Shown one piece after another: positions 34,181 through 49,300 of a stretch of 64,000 bases of DNA (its first letter is position 1; each line of letters starts with the position of its first letter). The DNA is taken from positions 28,368,934-28,432,933 of the forward strand of contig NC_054743.1 of assembly GCF_018143015.1 (NCBI RefSeq), written 5' to 3'. The notes beneath the pieces were generated by a model that worked only from the letters and a program-made list of their open reading frames with translations, did no database searches and had not been told where the DNA came from. The position numbers and the translations under genes were made by a program. The stretch is from Lytechinus variegatus. Lineage: Eukaryota > Echinodermata > Echinoidea > Temnopleuroida > Toxopneustidae.

Positions 34181-34309
34181 ATTTTGACGACTTTTTCAGC
34201 ATTTTGCTTAATGAATTTTACTCAATTTTTTTATACAATCAAATTCAACCCAGAAAACCGGAGTTTTTTTTTCCAGGTGGGGATAGACGTGTTCGGGGAA
34301 TGCATCTCT

Positions 34310-37300
34310 TTACCACCACCAGACCATCATTGCCACTGACACTCCGCATAATATGATTGCGTTGACAAGGGTGAACTTTTGCCACATCGGATTCTCGTCA
34401 ATGCTCTTGATCATGCTGGCCTCGTCCGGCACTTCGTGGTCGTCCTTAGGGTTGTAACCAAGAAACCAATAGACACATCTCTTCAAAACAGAGGTTTCTA
34501 TGATTCAGAGGGGAAAAAATTACGAAGATGATTATGATGATGAAAGTGACACAGACAGAATCAAAGCTCGTTTTCACGTATTAGAATTACAAGGACAAAG
34601 TCAAACTGCTTAGAGCATATAGGGATATAATTTTTATCCTATACTAAGGTTTGAAGGTTTCCCACTCGACTACTCTTTTATAAAAACAAGAACACTACAG
34701 CACTCCCATCTTCCATAGTTTAATCACTTTATACACTCTGCCATATGAGCGTATTATGCAGTGTTTTAGGATAAATCCTTGCGGACATGATAAACTATCG
34801 TGTTACAAAAAAATTTCAAGTTCCAATTCTTTTTCTGGGACGTTCTGTATTGGACGTGGTGTGCATGTTCGACTGAATTTTGCTCAGTTTCAAACCTACC
34901 GCTGCCAATCGTAAAAATAACTATTATAATAATGGCAGGCCTCTGATCATTAAACTTGATCTGGACCTGGGTACCGAAAGGATTTTTTCACCGCGACGCA
35001 GAACGAATCTTAAAACAATGCAAATGTCTTGAAAATGGTAGTCGAATGAAAAGCTGAGAGGTCTTTGTCGGAAACTGTTGAATCGTAAAAGAAGTTTCGC
35101 CATCCGTCTGGAAGCTGACGAAAAGTGGCAAACATGTCGTTTGCTAAAGTCAAGGACGAAACTACTGATTCGATTCAGCAATCCTCGATAATGACTTCAT
35201 TGTCATGAAGGGCATTTGACAATACATTCTCTACGATTCGAAATCTGCGTCACGTTGCGAAAACTCCCTATTTCCTCGATTGAGTAGCAAACTACTAGTA
35301 TTTGCTTTCAGTTCCTTCATTTGCATTGATATATTGATAAAAAGTTCGTGCAATGATCACGATTTCTCCAAACTAATTTCAAGTCCGAAAATGAATGATA
35401 AGAACCTCAATTTAAAGATCACAGAATTGACACTGTGTCAGAGTCCCAGAGTTTATGCAGAAAAGGAAATTTTAAATACCTTCATTTTCAGTCGTGTTTT
35501 GCGGTGCTGGCTCAGCCTCCAAAGCGCCCTCTCCGTCTCCCGGTGCCCTTTTCACTTCATCTTGGGTGGCTTCGTTGGCCTCTTTGCTCTTGTTCATTTC
35601 CACAGCCTCAGGGTTCTGTTCAGGATCAGTGGTCTTCCCATTTTTGTCACCCGCTTTGATGTCCATTCCTCTGGTCCAGTAAGTCTTACCCATGACCTAT
35701 ATAAAAGGAGCAAAAAGTTTTTTTTTAAAAGAAAGGACCCTAAAAAGAACAGTTTTGCTCAAAAATATTTATAATTTGCATTCAAACGTGCATTACAATT
35801 GTTTATCAGTCTATCCTCTTTATCATCGGAGTCAGTTTTTATTAGGGCCCGACTCAGAATTCCTGCGCTTCATTAGCAAAATGACTAAGGCGATAAATCA
35901 TTTTAGACCTGATACACCAAGGATATTTTGTAATAATTCGTGTGTTTTCCTCCTTGACCAAATTTTGATCACTTTACTTTCATTCTGCTAAAAGATATAC
36001 AGGCAATGAATTGTGGTTTATTGCATGCTATGTTATAACTTGTCAGACTCTGACAATGTAAAGTCTAAACAATAGGTGCTGATAAGAACTCTTTCGGCCC
36101 GTATTTGGTTCCCTCGAGGAAAGATTCTTTATATGCTTAAGGAACATTAAATGGTTTTGTAAAGAACCTAAAAAGGTTCCAAAGTACTGTTTAAGGAAAA
36201 CTTTCAGGGAACCTGTATGCGGGGCAAGGAAATAACCTTCGTAAGCATGATAAGATCATTTTACCAAGAGTCCAATGCGTATTACCTGTTCAGGCAAGGG
36301 TTTCTCTGTAATCAGACTGACAGCTATGGTGACGACCAAAGATACCAGGGTCACGATACAGTTGTAGTAGAGGAAGTGGACCCCACTAACAATACCGGGT
36401 CTGGTGTCCTCTACCCCGCAGGCTGGGGAAGGGTATATGATGTCCAGGATCATCCTAGTCAGGCCAAGGGCCACACCGGCTACCAGACCCCAGAAAGCCC
36501 CCTTTGATTTAAGTTTAAAAAAACAATGCATGACATTACATTCCGATATATCTGTAAGCATGGTATTTTTTAGGCCAGCTTAATAACATATCAAATTAGT
36601 CGGGTGGTTATATGAGACAAGTTAAATTCATGCGGATTTGATCAGTCACACTCAGATTTTCGTGGAACATCGCCTGGAATCATGGTTATAATTATCAATA
36701 AAATAGAATATGCAATACAATAGTCAAATGCGAAGAGGACTTTTAGAAAGAAGACAAAGAAGTTAGGAGAGAGATTTGTGTGTGTCGGTGCGTGGGCGTG
36801 TGTATGTGAGAGAGAGAGAGAATAAAGGAAGATGGGTGATGGGCACCAACCTGTTCATTAGTTCTTGGCCAGATCACGCCCATGACAAAACATATGAAGA
36901 TGGATGGTGCGAAATAAGACTGAAGAGATTGGATGTACTGGAATAGCTGGCCACCTTGAGCAGCTTGGACTATAGGAACCCAAAGGATGCTTATCCCAAC
37001 TAAAATCAACACAAATACCCTGTATAGAAAGGTCAAAGGTCATATAGAAAAGGGAAATAATAATGATTAGAGGTTGATAAAGATAACTTGTAAATGAGTT
37101 CGTACAGAACAATAGATTCACCACCAAAAATATCTGTGTGTATGAATTTAAAAAAATGTGCCAAAAGATTCTGAAAGAAACTGTGTAATTGCCGAGTACT
37201 TATAAAAACAAGCATGGCATTTCATTCAGATGTCGAGTCCTTTTCCAAGCAATGTTAATGCTCTGGCCCACACGTGCATAACTGTGCTAGCAATCATCAA

Positions 37301-40300
37301 TCAATAGTTTAGATTCCATGATTATTTTTCACAAAGTTAGTTTGTGTAACTGTCCTAGATCGAAATCTACGATGATAATATTTATGGCGATAGTTTACCT
37401 TGGTTTTATACATATAAAAATGAAATGAGTGTTTGCTTCAACTAGCGTTCATATATATATAAACTTCGTCTTTCATTGAAGTTGATAGAGCTTTATAGGC
37501 CTATTATTACAAAAAAATCATTTGTTACCCAGCATTGATGAAAACACCTAGATCAGCTGGAGAGGTACCATTGAAAGAAAATCGAGAAGCGAAAAGCACT
37601 TGAAATAGATAAAACGATGTTACAAGTGTTTTCCACTTGAATGCTTGACCTGCTTATATGAAGTAGTACGGGGTTACAATTCTCGGATTTTACTTTGGTC
37701 ATCTTTCACCCAGTTCAGGGTTTCTAGCCGTGGAGGTTGCACGGGCCTAATATAGATATTCGTTCGAGCCAATAGCTCAACTTTTAAGTTTGTTATTGCT
37801 GATTGACAAAAATGAATGAATATGACTGACAATCTAACACTGATTCTAGGGAGGGTACCTACTGAACTTACTTTTTCCGAATTGGAAAGATATATCACCA
37901 CTATGGAACTATATTTTTACTGGCGGAAGAATTAGGGTCATTTTACTCTCCAAGTGATGAATTTGGTCCCGTCAGGTGTAGTCTTCATAAATGCTGATTT
38001 ATTTTTAAAATGAGTCGGTCGAAATACCCTTTTATGGTCAGATATGGAATGTCAGACATTTATTCTATCCACTGGTAGTACACATTCAACCCTCGAATTT
38101 CCTCCTCATTTTTTAGGAATTACTTTTAAGTGCCACTTTAACACACGAGTCTATGGGAAATGAATTAGGCCTGTGAGCCCTGGATGAGGGTAGACATACA
38201 CAGTTACACAAACAAAACCGACTTAGCACAAACACAGGAGGATCTGTCATTGCTAAAAATGTAATATTTTTCGCCAGTGTGGCTGTATAGTGGCGTAGTC
38301 AGCCAAAGACTTTGAGGCGCCAAACTGGTGCATCGGGCAAATTTTCTAAGAAGTCGCGAGCGAACATGATTTTTGATACGAAAAGCTAATTTCCATTGTC
38401 TTTCCTTCTTTTCATTTGTGGATTTTTTTAAAGGAGGTTAGCAGTGTCGACTGCTCATGCTAGTATTGGCGTCACTAATCATCTGGATAATAGTTTCTAG
38501 GTCTACTCTAGGTCCATGGTCTTCGGTAAAGCAGGCGTGATTGCGAGCAAGACCGGCCCGTTAATATCGTTCTTTGGTCGCCATACACTCGGAAACAGCA
38601 TAAATGTATACCAATACAAATTCGTTTCTCAAAATCTATCATGATCTGACCAGTGAGATGTGATACTGACCATTGCTGCTGACCTTCAATAGCTTGTACA
38701 GTTCTTAGTGAAATATGTTTGAATAAAGTGTAATGAATGAGGCAAATTTTGGACGATGAACTTTTTGTTGAATGTAAAAAGAGATCTACCTTCCAACAAT
38801 CATCAATTCAGTGTTCCTCGCCTGTGGTCGTACACGGCGCCATACATCCATGGTGAAGATCGTACTTCCGCTGTTGAAAATGGACGTGAGAGAGCTCATG
38901 AGGGCAGCAATCATGACTGCCATCATCAGTCCCTTGGCACCTTGAAACATGACAAACAAAACAATCACGAAAGACACTTAAAAAAAGTACTTACATGAAA
39001 ATAACTAAAAATATTTCCAGACCCTTTTTCATCAGGAGTGTTATAAACTTTGAGTACTAATAATAACTATTTTCGGCTCCGGATTTCATTCCAATTGTTT
39101 ATTAAAGTCAGACCACATGTATCAAAATGACATGTTGATTAAAAAAGTGACCAAATTGGGGACTTATAGTTTCGTCTGTTCGAGTTTATCCCGATGATGA
39201 GACTCCCCTCACTGATTTGTAAGAGTTGTTGATTGATTGATTTTTTTAACACGGGCACACGTTGGTATCAATTATTCATAAGGAATTTTTTTTATTTATT
39301 TGATGAAAGATAAAAGACCTATGTATCATAAAATTGCTTTGGTCAAGGGTCGTGCCGGGAATCGAACCCCGGACTTTCATGGTGTAGGCGGGCACGTGAA
39401 TGAGTAGTAGAAACTTACCGACTGGCATAAGCCGAAGGATAAGGAGAGGGTAGGCAATGTTTGAGCATGAGCTGGGATTCTGGCAGTACTCTGTGCAGGC
39501 TTCACTGTCAACACACGCAACCTCATCTGCAAAATAACAATAATAATAGTAATAGTAATAATAATGATAATAATGATAATAATGCTAGTGAGAATAAAAT
39601 TCAGTTACACAAACATGGACTGGGTAAAAGTTATCATGATCGGGTTAGGCGTTTTATCCTTTATGCTACGGTCACACATTTGATTTGGGACCGATTCCAA
39701 ATAGATGGCATTCTCAATCGACAAACCATCGGTTGGTGAGATTAAGTTTCCTCGGTGTGACAATTACTTTACCTACTAGGAAGAATTAGGAGGATGGAAG
39801 AAAGAAGGGGATATTTGTAATAATCCATTCAATGGGAAAAACTGTTTGGTTCTTCAAATGACTCGTTATCGTTCCCTTTTGTGAAGCAAATCATGATGCC
39901 TTACAACACATTTTATTTACATGTAATAGTTCTATCATGAGCCATGCAGCTCAGATTTTTTTTAAGCAAGAAGAAAATCATTAAACGACAGAGCATATAA
40001 TTATACATATTTAAAGATATAGTGTCATCGTGAAGCCGGGAGACAAGCGAGACAGAAAGCAAGCAAGTGTCCCGAAGTTTTGAACTTAACAAACTGTTTC
40101 CGACAAGCGATATCCAAATAGACCTGTTGAATTGACGTCATCACGCCGCCATCTTAGAGGCTGACGTCTTTGCCTTTCGTTGGTGATCTGCAGCTGGCAC
40201 ATAATTTATCTGCCAACTCAGTGTAGGCATATTCTTATATCCTCTGAGTGGTGGCGCTTTGGGATTATGACGTCACGTGCATAAGGTTTTTAATAGTTTC

Positions 40301-43300
40301 ACTACGCATGCAAGTCAACACTATTTTTCTTCATATCATTCATTCTCACCTGTGTATAAAACCCTTGCAATCATACCCGGCATGACGATAAGAAACTGAG
40401 GTAAAAGTTTGAGGTAGCCAGCCACCAATGACCCTCCCTTGGCGTGCGTTACGTTCTTGGCGGCAAGAGAACGCTGCACGATGACCTACATATAAATAAA
40501 AAGCAAAACAATACATAGAGCATAACCTTTTATAAAGCCATAGTCGGAGCTTACAATCGACAGTTTAAGCTTGATTGACCTACGATAAGGCAAGATATCT
40601 GCGAAAACTCTACGAGGGCTTTGCTAACTTTGCTTACGTTTGCAATGATTTTACTCGTATGACGAAGATTTTGAAACATATTCGGGTACGAATTGCGAAG
40701 AAAAGCGTAACGGGGTGCCCCAGGAAACACACACACAATCAATAAAAGACCTCCGTCACTGGTTGGCGAGGACTTCCAAACCCAAGCACACGATTGGCGC
40801 ACTTTTTCCAACACCATGGACACTAGTCATGGTGGACATTGCCATATCGTGACATTTATGAGTTTTCGCTCCACTGTCAGTTGTCTTTTGTGACATTGAA
40901 AAACAAAAAGTCTTTGTTGAAATTTTGTCAATCAGAACAGCAGTTTCGTCCTGGACTCTGGCCAAACTACATTATTTACAATTTTTTCGTCAGCTCCGAA
41001 AGCTTGGATGATGTTCCGGTTCACCATTGGTCGACAAAGTCCTACCAGCTATGGTTCATTGTCATTTGACGGGTACTTCCAATATATTTGCTGCGTTCTT
41101 CAATCCGTCGTCCATCGCAGAGCAAAAACTGTTTATTGCAACCTTCGCAAACGTGTGTGTGTCGCATGAAAACCGCACTCTACAGTTCAATTAAAGGTAT
41201 TGTTTAACTTTGTGAGCAGCCGATTTAAAAAATTATCAAACCAAGATGAAACATGTGTACAAGTGCATGTATTATAACTAATAAACCCTGATAACAACCG
41301 TTATTGAGAATGAAGAGCTAAAACTACAAGGCAAACCCCGATTTTGTAAATAGGCGTCTTATAGACGCCTAAATATTACACATAAGTGTATGCGATGAAA
41401 TTAAGATGGTGTTTCCGGTCACTTTATATTTCAATTTTTGAATCACTAAATAATTATTTTTGAACGCAATTTTTTCTGGATTTCATTCTTGTAACATATC
41501 ACAGACACAGGTGACAAGTGTGACCTACTAGCTCAGATTTTTTTAAAAGTCAAACCAATGTTAACCAATCACTTTAAGGAAGTATAAGATTGGGTTATTA
41601 TCCCATACCTGATCCGTACACCAATACCAAACCCCGATCACCATGATACCAATGATGGTACCGGGCCAAGGCTGGTCGGAGGTTAGAGGGTGTCTCATCA
41701 TACTGAAGGCATCTTCCCTGGGATACCCACAGCTGGTATTGGTATCGTTAAGAACCGATGATGGGATGGCTTGCATGTACTCCAGCATCAAACCCTCCAG
41801 ACCACCGATTTCCATGAAACCTGAATAAGGAAAATTATTTAAAAGAAATAAAGAAAAAAAAGATTGTTCACGTTTGTTTTGCGCATGTGTAGTCACCACG
41901 ATCAGTGTTTGTGCAATCAGGCCAATATAATTTTTTACTCTAATGGCATTATAAAGGTGAAGCGAGACAATTTGTCCACGAATTCAATTAAAAATCTTTA
42001 ACATTTGTTGGAAAATAATGAACACTATAAAAGATGAATTAATAATGTATCATCATCATGCACATGGATAAAACTCAAACTGGATATTTGTTCGGCCAAT
42101 AACATGACGTCATATCAGTCATGTCAGTATGACGATCTAAATGCCCCATATTCAAAATTCATGAATATAGATATTCGTTACAAAATGTAGCTAAAATCTG
42201 TTCTAGTTATGCTAGATACTCCTAGTGAGACAATTCCTAACCAATGCGATTTTGTGACCAACTTTGGCGATACCTATCGTATTTCCGAGCCAAAAACCGA
42301 GTGAGTCAATTAGCAACCCCAGTTTAAATTGGGTTAAGTCCTACATAATGCACAAGCGTCATATCATAACGAGACCGTTAATATATGGTTATTAATATTA
42401 TATGAATCTTTTTTATCGACTTACTTATCACCATAAGGGCAATACCACCGATAACCATGACAAATGATTGAAGGGTGTCGGTATAGATGACAGCTGCTAA
42501 GCCACCTGAAAAAGAGGGGTAATAAAAAAAATATATAAGTACATTCTGGATGATGTTCATATTTCATACTGACAGTCTCAACATGGTCCTACTGCGGTCC
42601 TACCAAGATCTTAAGACGGCCATGTCAGAAAAACCCTTATATGTGACCATTTTGGTGTGAAAATATAATCAGCGCAACTTCATTACCACGTTTGTATCCG
42701 GATGAAAAAAATATTCTAAGTACAATTTCACATTCCTTTGACTATTTGTTTTCTCATATTCTACTTATTTTGCTCTTACGATGTCAAAAATATGCACCAT
42801 TCTTTTTGGATTATTTAATCATATTTTGAATAATTTCTTTATTACTATAATTTCATATTTTTTCATTGTCGTTCGACACTTGCAAAATATTACAAGACAT
42901 AACCTCTAACAACCTGTAATTGTATAGATCGCAGTCACAGCCAAGAGAATGAAGATAGAAGCATAGATATTCCAGTTGAAAGCTTGTTGGATAAAGATGG
43001 CACCAGCATATATATCCACCTGTTACAGCCATAGAAACGAATAAGGGAATATGATTAATTATTTTCGACCACGTGCTCGTAAGGAAAACAATATGGTTGG
43101 ATAATCAGTCACGCATTCATAAACTCCTTTTTAACATTAATTGTAATTGGTTATAGAATGACCATGTGTAACGCAAGCGACACATTGATTGTCTACTTGA
43201 TAATTACGACTTTTAGTGAATATCTGGTTGCAAAAGTATTCATGAATTACATTCATATTCCAGCTTTTAGCAGCTGAGGCTACAGCCGGGGTAATAATAG

Positions 43301-46300
43301 TGCGCCACTAAATAGGCAACTAGATAGAACGGCGCCTCATAAATGCTATTATTACTGTTAAGTCTATTTTTAAGTTATTGATCAATCTGGTAATGAACAC
43401 TTCATAAAATGGTAAAGATAACGTATAACCTTGATATTGATATATATAACACACACGGGGAGCAACAGCACTTATTTAAGTTCAGAATTTATTTTACATT
43501 ATTCTCCTTCAATAAAGGGACATATCCAACAATTTCTGTTTAACAGAGTTTTTCTGACTTTAATCAGAATTAAGGAAAGTTGTCTCATCTGACAACTTAT
43601 CAGAAAATTATCTGTTAAATTATCATCATCGAAACGTAGATTGAAACAAAACCGACTGTCTACTCATAGTTAATAATTCCAATTGCCTATCGGGGGGGGG
43701 GAGGGTGGGAGGGGTTGATGTCGATATGTTCGTGACTGCTATTTTTTTGCCACTATCTTATTTTCGTTTTTAATCATACCATAATGTAGTAAGCAAGAGA
43801 TTCGGCTTTGACAGGTCAATGGCCTTTCTGACTTCCTACATCCGATACATTTTCTTTTCATTTCTTTTATAGTTCTTTTATATTTCTACCCTTTTTTATT
43901 GCTTATACTGTGATTTAAATTCTTTTACTCCTTTGTTCTTGTATACTTGTTCATATGTTTGGATGTTTTCAAAGGATGTCAAATAAATGAATTGAAATTG
44001 AAAAAGAAAATGTTGATAAAAGCCCCCTCCCCCCGTATGCCGGAGAAGACGGGCTATCGAGTACTGGAGTTTAAGTTCAAATGCTCGAGTTTGATATGTA
44101 AATCCTATTTTTTTCTCTCTGTGAGTCTCATCAGATTTTGTAATAACTAACTATTTCAGGCTCCACATTCCCCCCGAAAGATTCTTACCGATATTTTTGT
44201 GAATACGTAGAGAAACAAGGCTGAAAGCGACATGAAAATTCTCAAGCGTTGACCCCCGAATCTCACTCTGAGGTACTCTGGCATCGTGTAGACCTAAGAA
44301 GTGAAAGGAAGGGGGGAGGGGTGCGGTAGAGAGAGAGGGAGAGAGAAAAGAGAGAGGGGGGAGGGGGTAGAGAGGTCGACAGCTCGTTAAAAAATATTTC
44401 GATGCTTGCCAAAATACTGTGACCGCCACTCGGAATGGTAAAGAATGTTCATGATAATTTTATGACAAAATCGACCATCCACTCTCTCTCTCTAAATAGT
44501 ATATAACAACAATTCGCTCTTGAGGGATCCACACTCAACAAACTCTGCTTTTTAGTGGATCCCTCAACTGCCTCAACTTTATTTTAACGGAAAAGAATAA
44601 TAAAAGAAGCCATGTAAAATGTTTCATCTTTTTTTTGTATTTATCATTATTGAGTGATATATGGTTCTCATTTTGTTTAGTGTTTACCTTAAATATTTAG
44701 TTATTTTGGGGAATTGTCATATTGTGTACATTCCATATTCATTTGTATCGATTTTTATGATTATCATTATTATACCTGTGTAATCATGGTAATAATATCA
44801 CGTATTGTTAGTGGAGTTGAAACTTGTAACTTTTTAAATCTATTACTTCAGCTTGACAAGTAATGCTAGCATTAAGACGTGACCTGCCAAACACTGTATG
44901 GGCCGTTAAGGTTTTTGCTGGCTTGTTCATGCAAATATACGTACATGAAGAACATGATGTACTTGAATGCTTACTTGAAATTTGATTCTTCATAATATCT
45001 GTAGATCCTATCTTACGATTAAAATAATCAGTTTCCATTTTAACAAACGATTATTGACACGAATTTGAAATCTCATTATCGTATTTGTTTTTGTTTTAAA
45101 TTCAAGGTCTTTATGTCAAATAGATACTTTAAAAAGTGAGAACAGAATTCGAACCAACTTATACATTACGAAAATTTGTGTTTAAAAATGGATCTCATCT
45201 GACACCCCAATTTCAAATTCCAAGCTACTTTCACTCGCCCCCCCCCCCCATCCCCGATATCAACAAGGAATGGTTATCCTTAAGTAAACAACCACGCACT
45301 CTCCCAGATAATCCACCTTCCCCCAAGGAGAAGTGACCTTCATAAGGCCTGGCAGAGAGAGAGAGAGAGAGTGAGAGAGCAAGAGAGAGAGAGAGGGTGA
45401 TTTTTTTAAACTTATTGTTATTTCGGCAATTGTGGGTCATTTTGCATCGTTCAAAATTTCATGTTGATCTTCATCTAAATTCTGAATCGTTTTTAGATAT
45501 GCTAATGTCCTAAAACAAATAGAATACAAATTCATTCTTTCAAGATTAATGTCAGCCAGGAAGCTCTGAAGAGTTTGTTTATACTATTACGTAACAAGGA
45601 CAGCTGCAATCCCACTCCATGCTGTTCATCAGCCTGTTGTGGTGGCAGGCATCGGTGTTATCGGCTCTTATCAGCAGCAGCAGTCACTAAATCAACCCCA
45701 CCCCAGTTTAAACGCGAGAAATGCAACTTTCCCAAAAACTGAAATTGGGGTGTCAATACCCCACTTGAGATCCCATTGACTAACATGCAAGGCATTATCA
45801 GCAGTCAGATGAACCCCACCCCAGTTTAAACGAGAGCTCTCCCAAAATCTGAAATTGGGGTTTCAAATACCCCACCTGAGCTCCCATTGACACAACACGC
45901 AAGGCAATGGAGTTCCTGTGTTATAAGCTGGTGGGGTATTTTTTAAACACAGGATTCGCGTAATGAACTCGGGTAAATACAATCTTAAAGTTTACACAAC
46001 TCGATATTAAAAAAAATGAGAGGAATAAAATATAAACTCAATTAACTTACCCTGAAGACACATACACTGGAAGAAATATCCAACCGAGGAGAAGGATAGC
46101 AAATGCTGCCTGTAAAATAAGATAGATAGAAATATTCAAAATTATTTCTACATAAGTATGAAGATCAAATAATTACCATGTGATTTTTTTCTATTATTCG
46201 ATACAGTGTGATTATATTAAATGATTGAAATGGAGTACAGTCCCCATCCTGATACATATGACAATTTCAGATTTATAGAAAGTTTGACGAAAATATTTTC

Positions 46301-49300
46301 ATGATGCCCTTCAAGACCCACGTAACCCTTCTTTAGCTTACCAAAGAACATGTTCATTACTTTAACAAATATTTTCTTTAAATCTATGTTGAAATCCAGG
46401 TAAAAGATGTTGGCCGTGTCTTAATGGTTTACTGAATTCAAATGGCTTTGAATAATGCACCAATAACTAATGAATGTTTTTTTTTTGCATTCAAGTAGAA
46501 ACATTTGGATTAATGTGAAAGACACGAACATGGTCCTATTGAAAAGAGGATAAATGGGGGAGTTCCTGCAGTACAGACGCAAGACCCTTCTAAAGTTTGG
46601 GAAATCCTCTATTCATTATTTTTTTATTGAACAAAGAATTTCTCTCTTTTTAACCCGGAATAACCGATGTTGTATACATGAAAAATTTCTGTTAGTTCTC
46701 TTTGGGTTCCTCTGCTCCAGCTTTACTCATTTCCCTATACAACAGGGGCCCGTTGCAGAAAGAGTTGCGTTTAAACGCAAGTCAAAAAATCAATCGCAAG
46801 TCCAAAATGCGCACTGTTGATTGGTTGAAAATAAAGTTGCGCATGATTTTTAGAGTTTCGTTTGATTGCAACTCTTTCTGCAACAGGCCCCAGATCGTAT
46901 CTCTACGATGAGTGCACAATAGTCAGGAGGATTATTACACTTGTATCTATTTTCTCGACCCAGAAAGATGGCATCCGTATCATCACGATCATAATACAAT
47001 TTCTTCCTATCTCAAAAGAGTTGTATACCAGCGGGAATACATAAAAACACCACCATAACCACGCGGGACGTCTAGCGGTGCGGATTATGCCGCATTTTTG
47101 TGAATTGAGTGCAGCTACCCTTGCTACGGTTCTCCGAAACTTTACAAAATTACAATCAGAAGAGCCGAAAAGAGACGGATGAATGTATATAGTTTCCTAT
47201 TTCAAATCAAATTATATATATTTTTTTATAGTAGGAGGAAATATCACAAGCATAAGGAACAAGTTGCATTAACATCTGTTTTGTCGTCATAATGTGGATA
47301 TGGTGGAGAACGAATCGAAAGAATGTGCCACAAAAGTATGTATGATGATAAATGAATATACGTATCTGGATGATTTCATATTAAATTAAATGTTATCATC
47401 CTTTTACAGTTTTCAAATGAACATATTCCTGAATACTATAATGAGAATGATTGAAAGTATTAATCATAATTCATCAATTAGTAAGGGATAAATCTCACAC
47501 GTTAAAGCTATATTGATTGTACATTTTGATTTAATTTTCATGATTCGGTACACCCATATTTCCAAAGATTTGGGATTAGATGGTTTGAATAGAACAAAGT
47601 AATTAACGTCATTGTAGACATAAACATAATAAAGTAAAACCGTAATGTTGCCCTGATGGAACATCTTTAAATGCATCGAAAACATTATAGTTAGGTTGCG
47701 CCCCATACTTCCACTGATCCCGCTTTATCGAAAATTACTCTTTATCGAAAATTTCTAGTTATCCAAATATAATGTTTTGCACGACTTCTTTACAGTCTTT
47801 ATTTATATCAATACCCAGGCACCCCCCGGGGGGAGGGGTGCATCCCGTTAAATGTGGAAATGATAACGGGTGTACCCCTTGAAAAGCCTTTATTGCGAAC
47901 GATTTTTTCCTTATCAGATTTTTCTAGAAGCAAAATGCCATTCATTTTTTTTTATCAAAACCCCTTTTCACTGTTTTGGTTTCTGTTTTACTAGCCATAA
48001 GACAAAATGTCGTTCATTTCCTACTGAAGACTCTTATTTTTTGGTTTTGACTGTTGATTTTTTTCGCCAACTGGCAACCGTAGAAGTCCAACTCTGGTTC
48101 CGCATTTGACCAGAAAATAGTTATATACTGGTATATTACCATGATTTCGTAAGCCGCCACGGCTACCCCGGCTGCGGCCCCAGTGCCCGCCAAACCGATG
48201 AAATGGCCAGTTCCGATGTTACTTGCAAATAATGACGCCCCGATCTGAAAATAGAATGAAATTTATACGGCATGTTGGAATTTTGGTGGATTGAATAAAA
48301 AAGTAATAATAATGATTAATCTTTTGTACCCAGGGTAGCCACTTCAGCTCTTGCCATTCTCTATTCTCGTACGTTGACCATCCGATAAGAAGGCAAGACG
48401 CCTGGCCCCATTTTCTAATGTCTTTGATACTCGGCCATTGCCTCGAGAGGTCATTGACTTGGTGGACCATATGCATAAATTTGGATTATGATATTATTCA
48501 TTGTCATGGAATGCGAAATATCATGGTTATGATGAGAGATTAAATTAAGCACAATATTTGGATAAAAAATATATACTGTTATGTAAATTTATCGAAACGT
48601 GCATAACTCACGGGTAGCCATAACATCGATCGTCCTGCGAGGAAATATCCACTGGCATTGCTTCTGTTGGTCTTGTACATAGACTGAAATAAAGAAATAA
48701 AAACTATTAGTTGTTACTTATTACATTTCACTTTTTAATCCCTTTCATTATCAATCAAGTGGTTATGTATACATGTTAAATGAATGGAATTAATTTGTTC
48801 ATTTGTTTATCATCGATGCAACTAAATGGGGGGGGGGGGTGGGCTTTAGGGACCCTTGCCCCCAAAATTTTCACAACAAAGAAAGAAAAAGAGACAAGGA
48901 AATAGAGAAGGGTGAAATATATTATTTTATGTATATTATGTAAAAATCCATCACAAAATTCGATTGTTGCAGTTGACGTGTCGAAATCTTTGCTCGCTCG
49001 CAACTTCTTATAGATTTTGATCGATACGCCACCCGTGGCCCCCTCAAAACTGTCGGCTCATTACACCACCGAAAGATAAAATGATTTATTTATTTTTTCA
49101 TTTACCAAGACGGAAATTTCATTACCAAGCGCATCATTTATTTCAACGAAAAATGAGGGGACGAGTCAGAGGCGGGGCTAAAGTAAGAGAGATATCTTGA
49201 ACTAAGTGAGGGAATTATATAATGCTTGTCAATTGGCCTTGCATAGTGGAACGCACTGTGTATTACGCAATGTTTGTTATTAAACAACTATACCATATAA

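Noticed and set aside
34924-35181. Minus-strand 85-aa frame between SLC5 exons
   Set aside because: No homology to the transporter. It lies in an intron between exons whose phases already match.
39345-39397. Possible tRNA gene
   Set aside because: Only a T-arm/B-box part is convincing. Acceptor stem, D-arm and anticodon arm cannot be drawn, so a SINE relic is more likely.
40560-41170. Open frames in an SLC5 intron that looked gene-like
   Set aside because: No conserved domain or fitting splice sites, and the neighbouring SLC5 exons join correctly without them.
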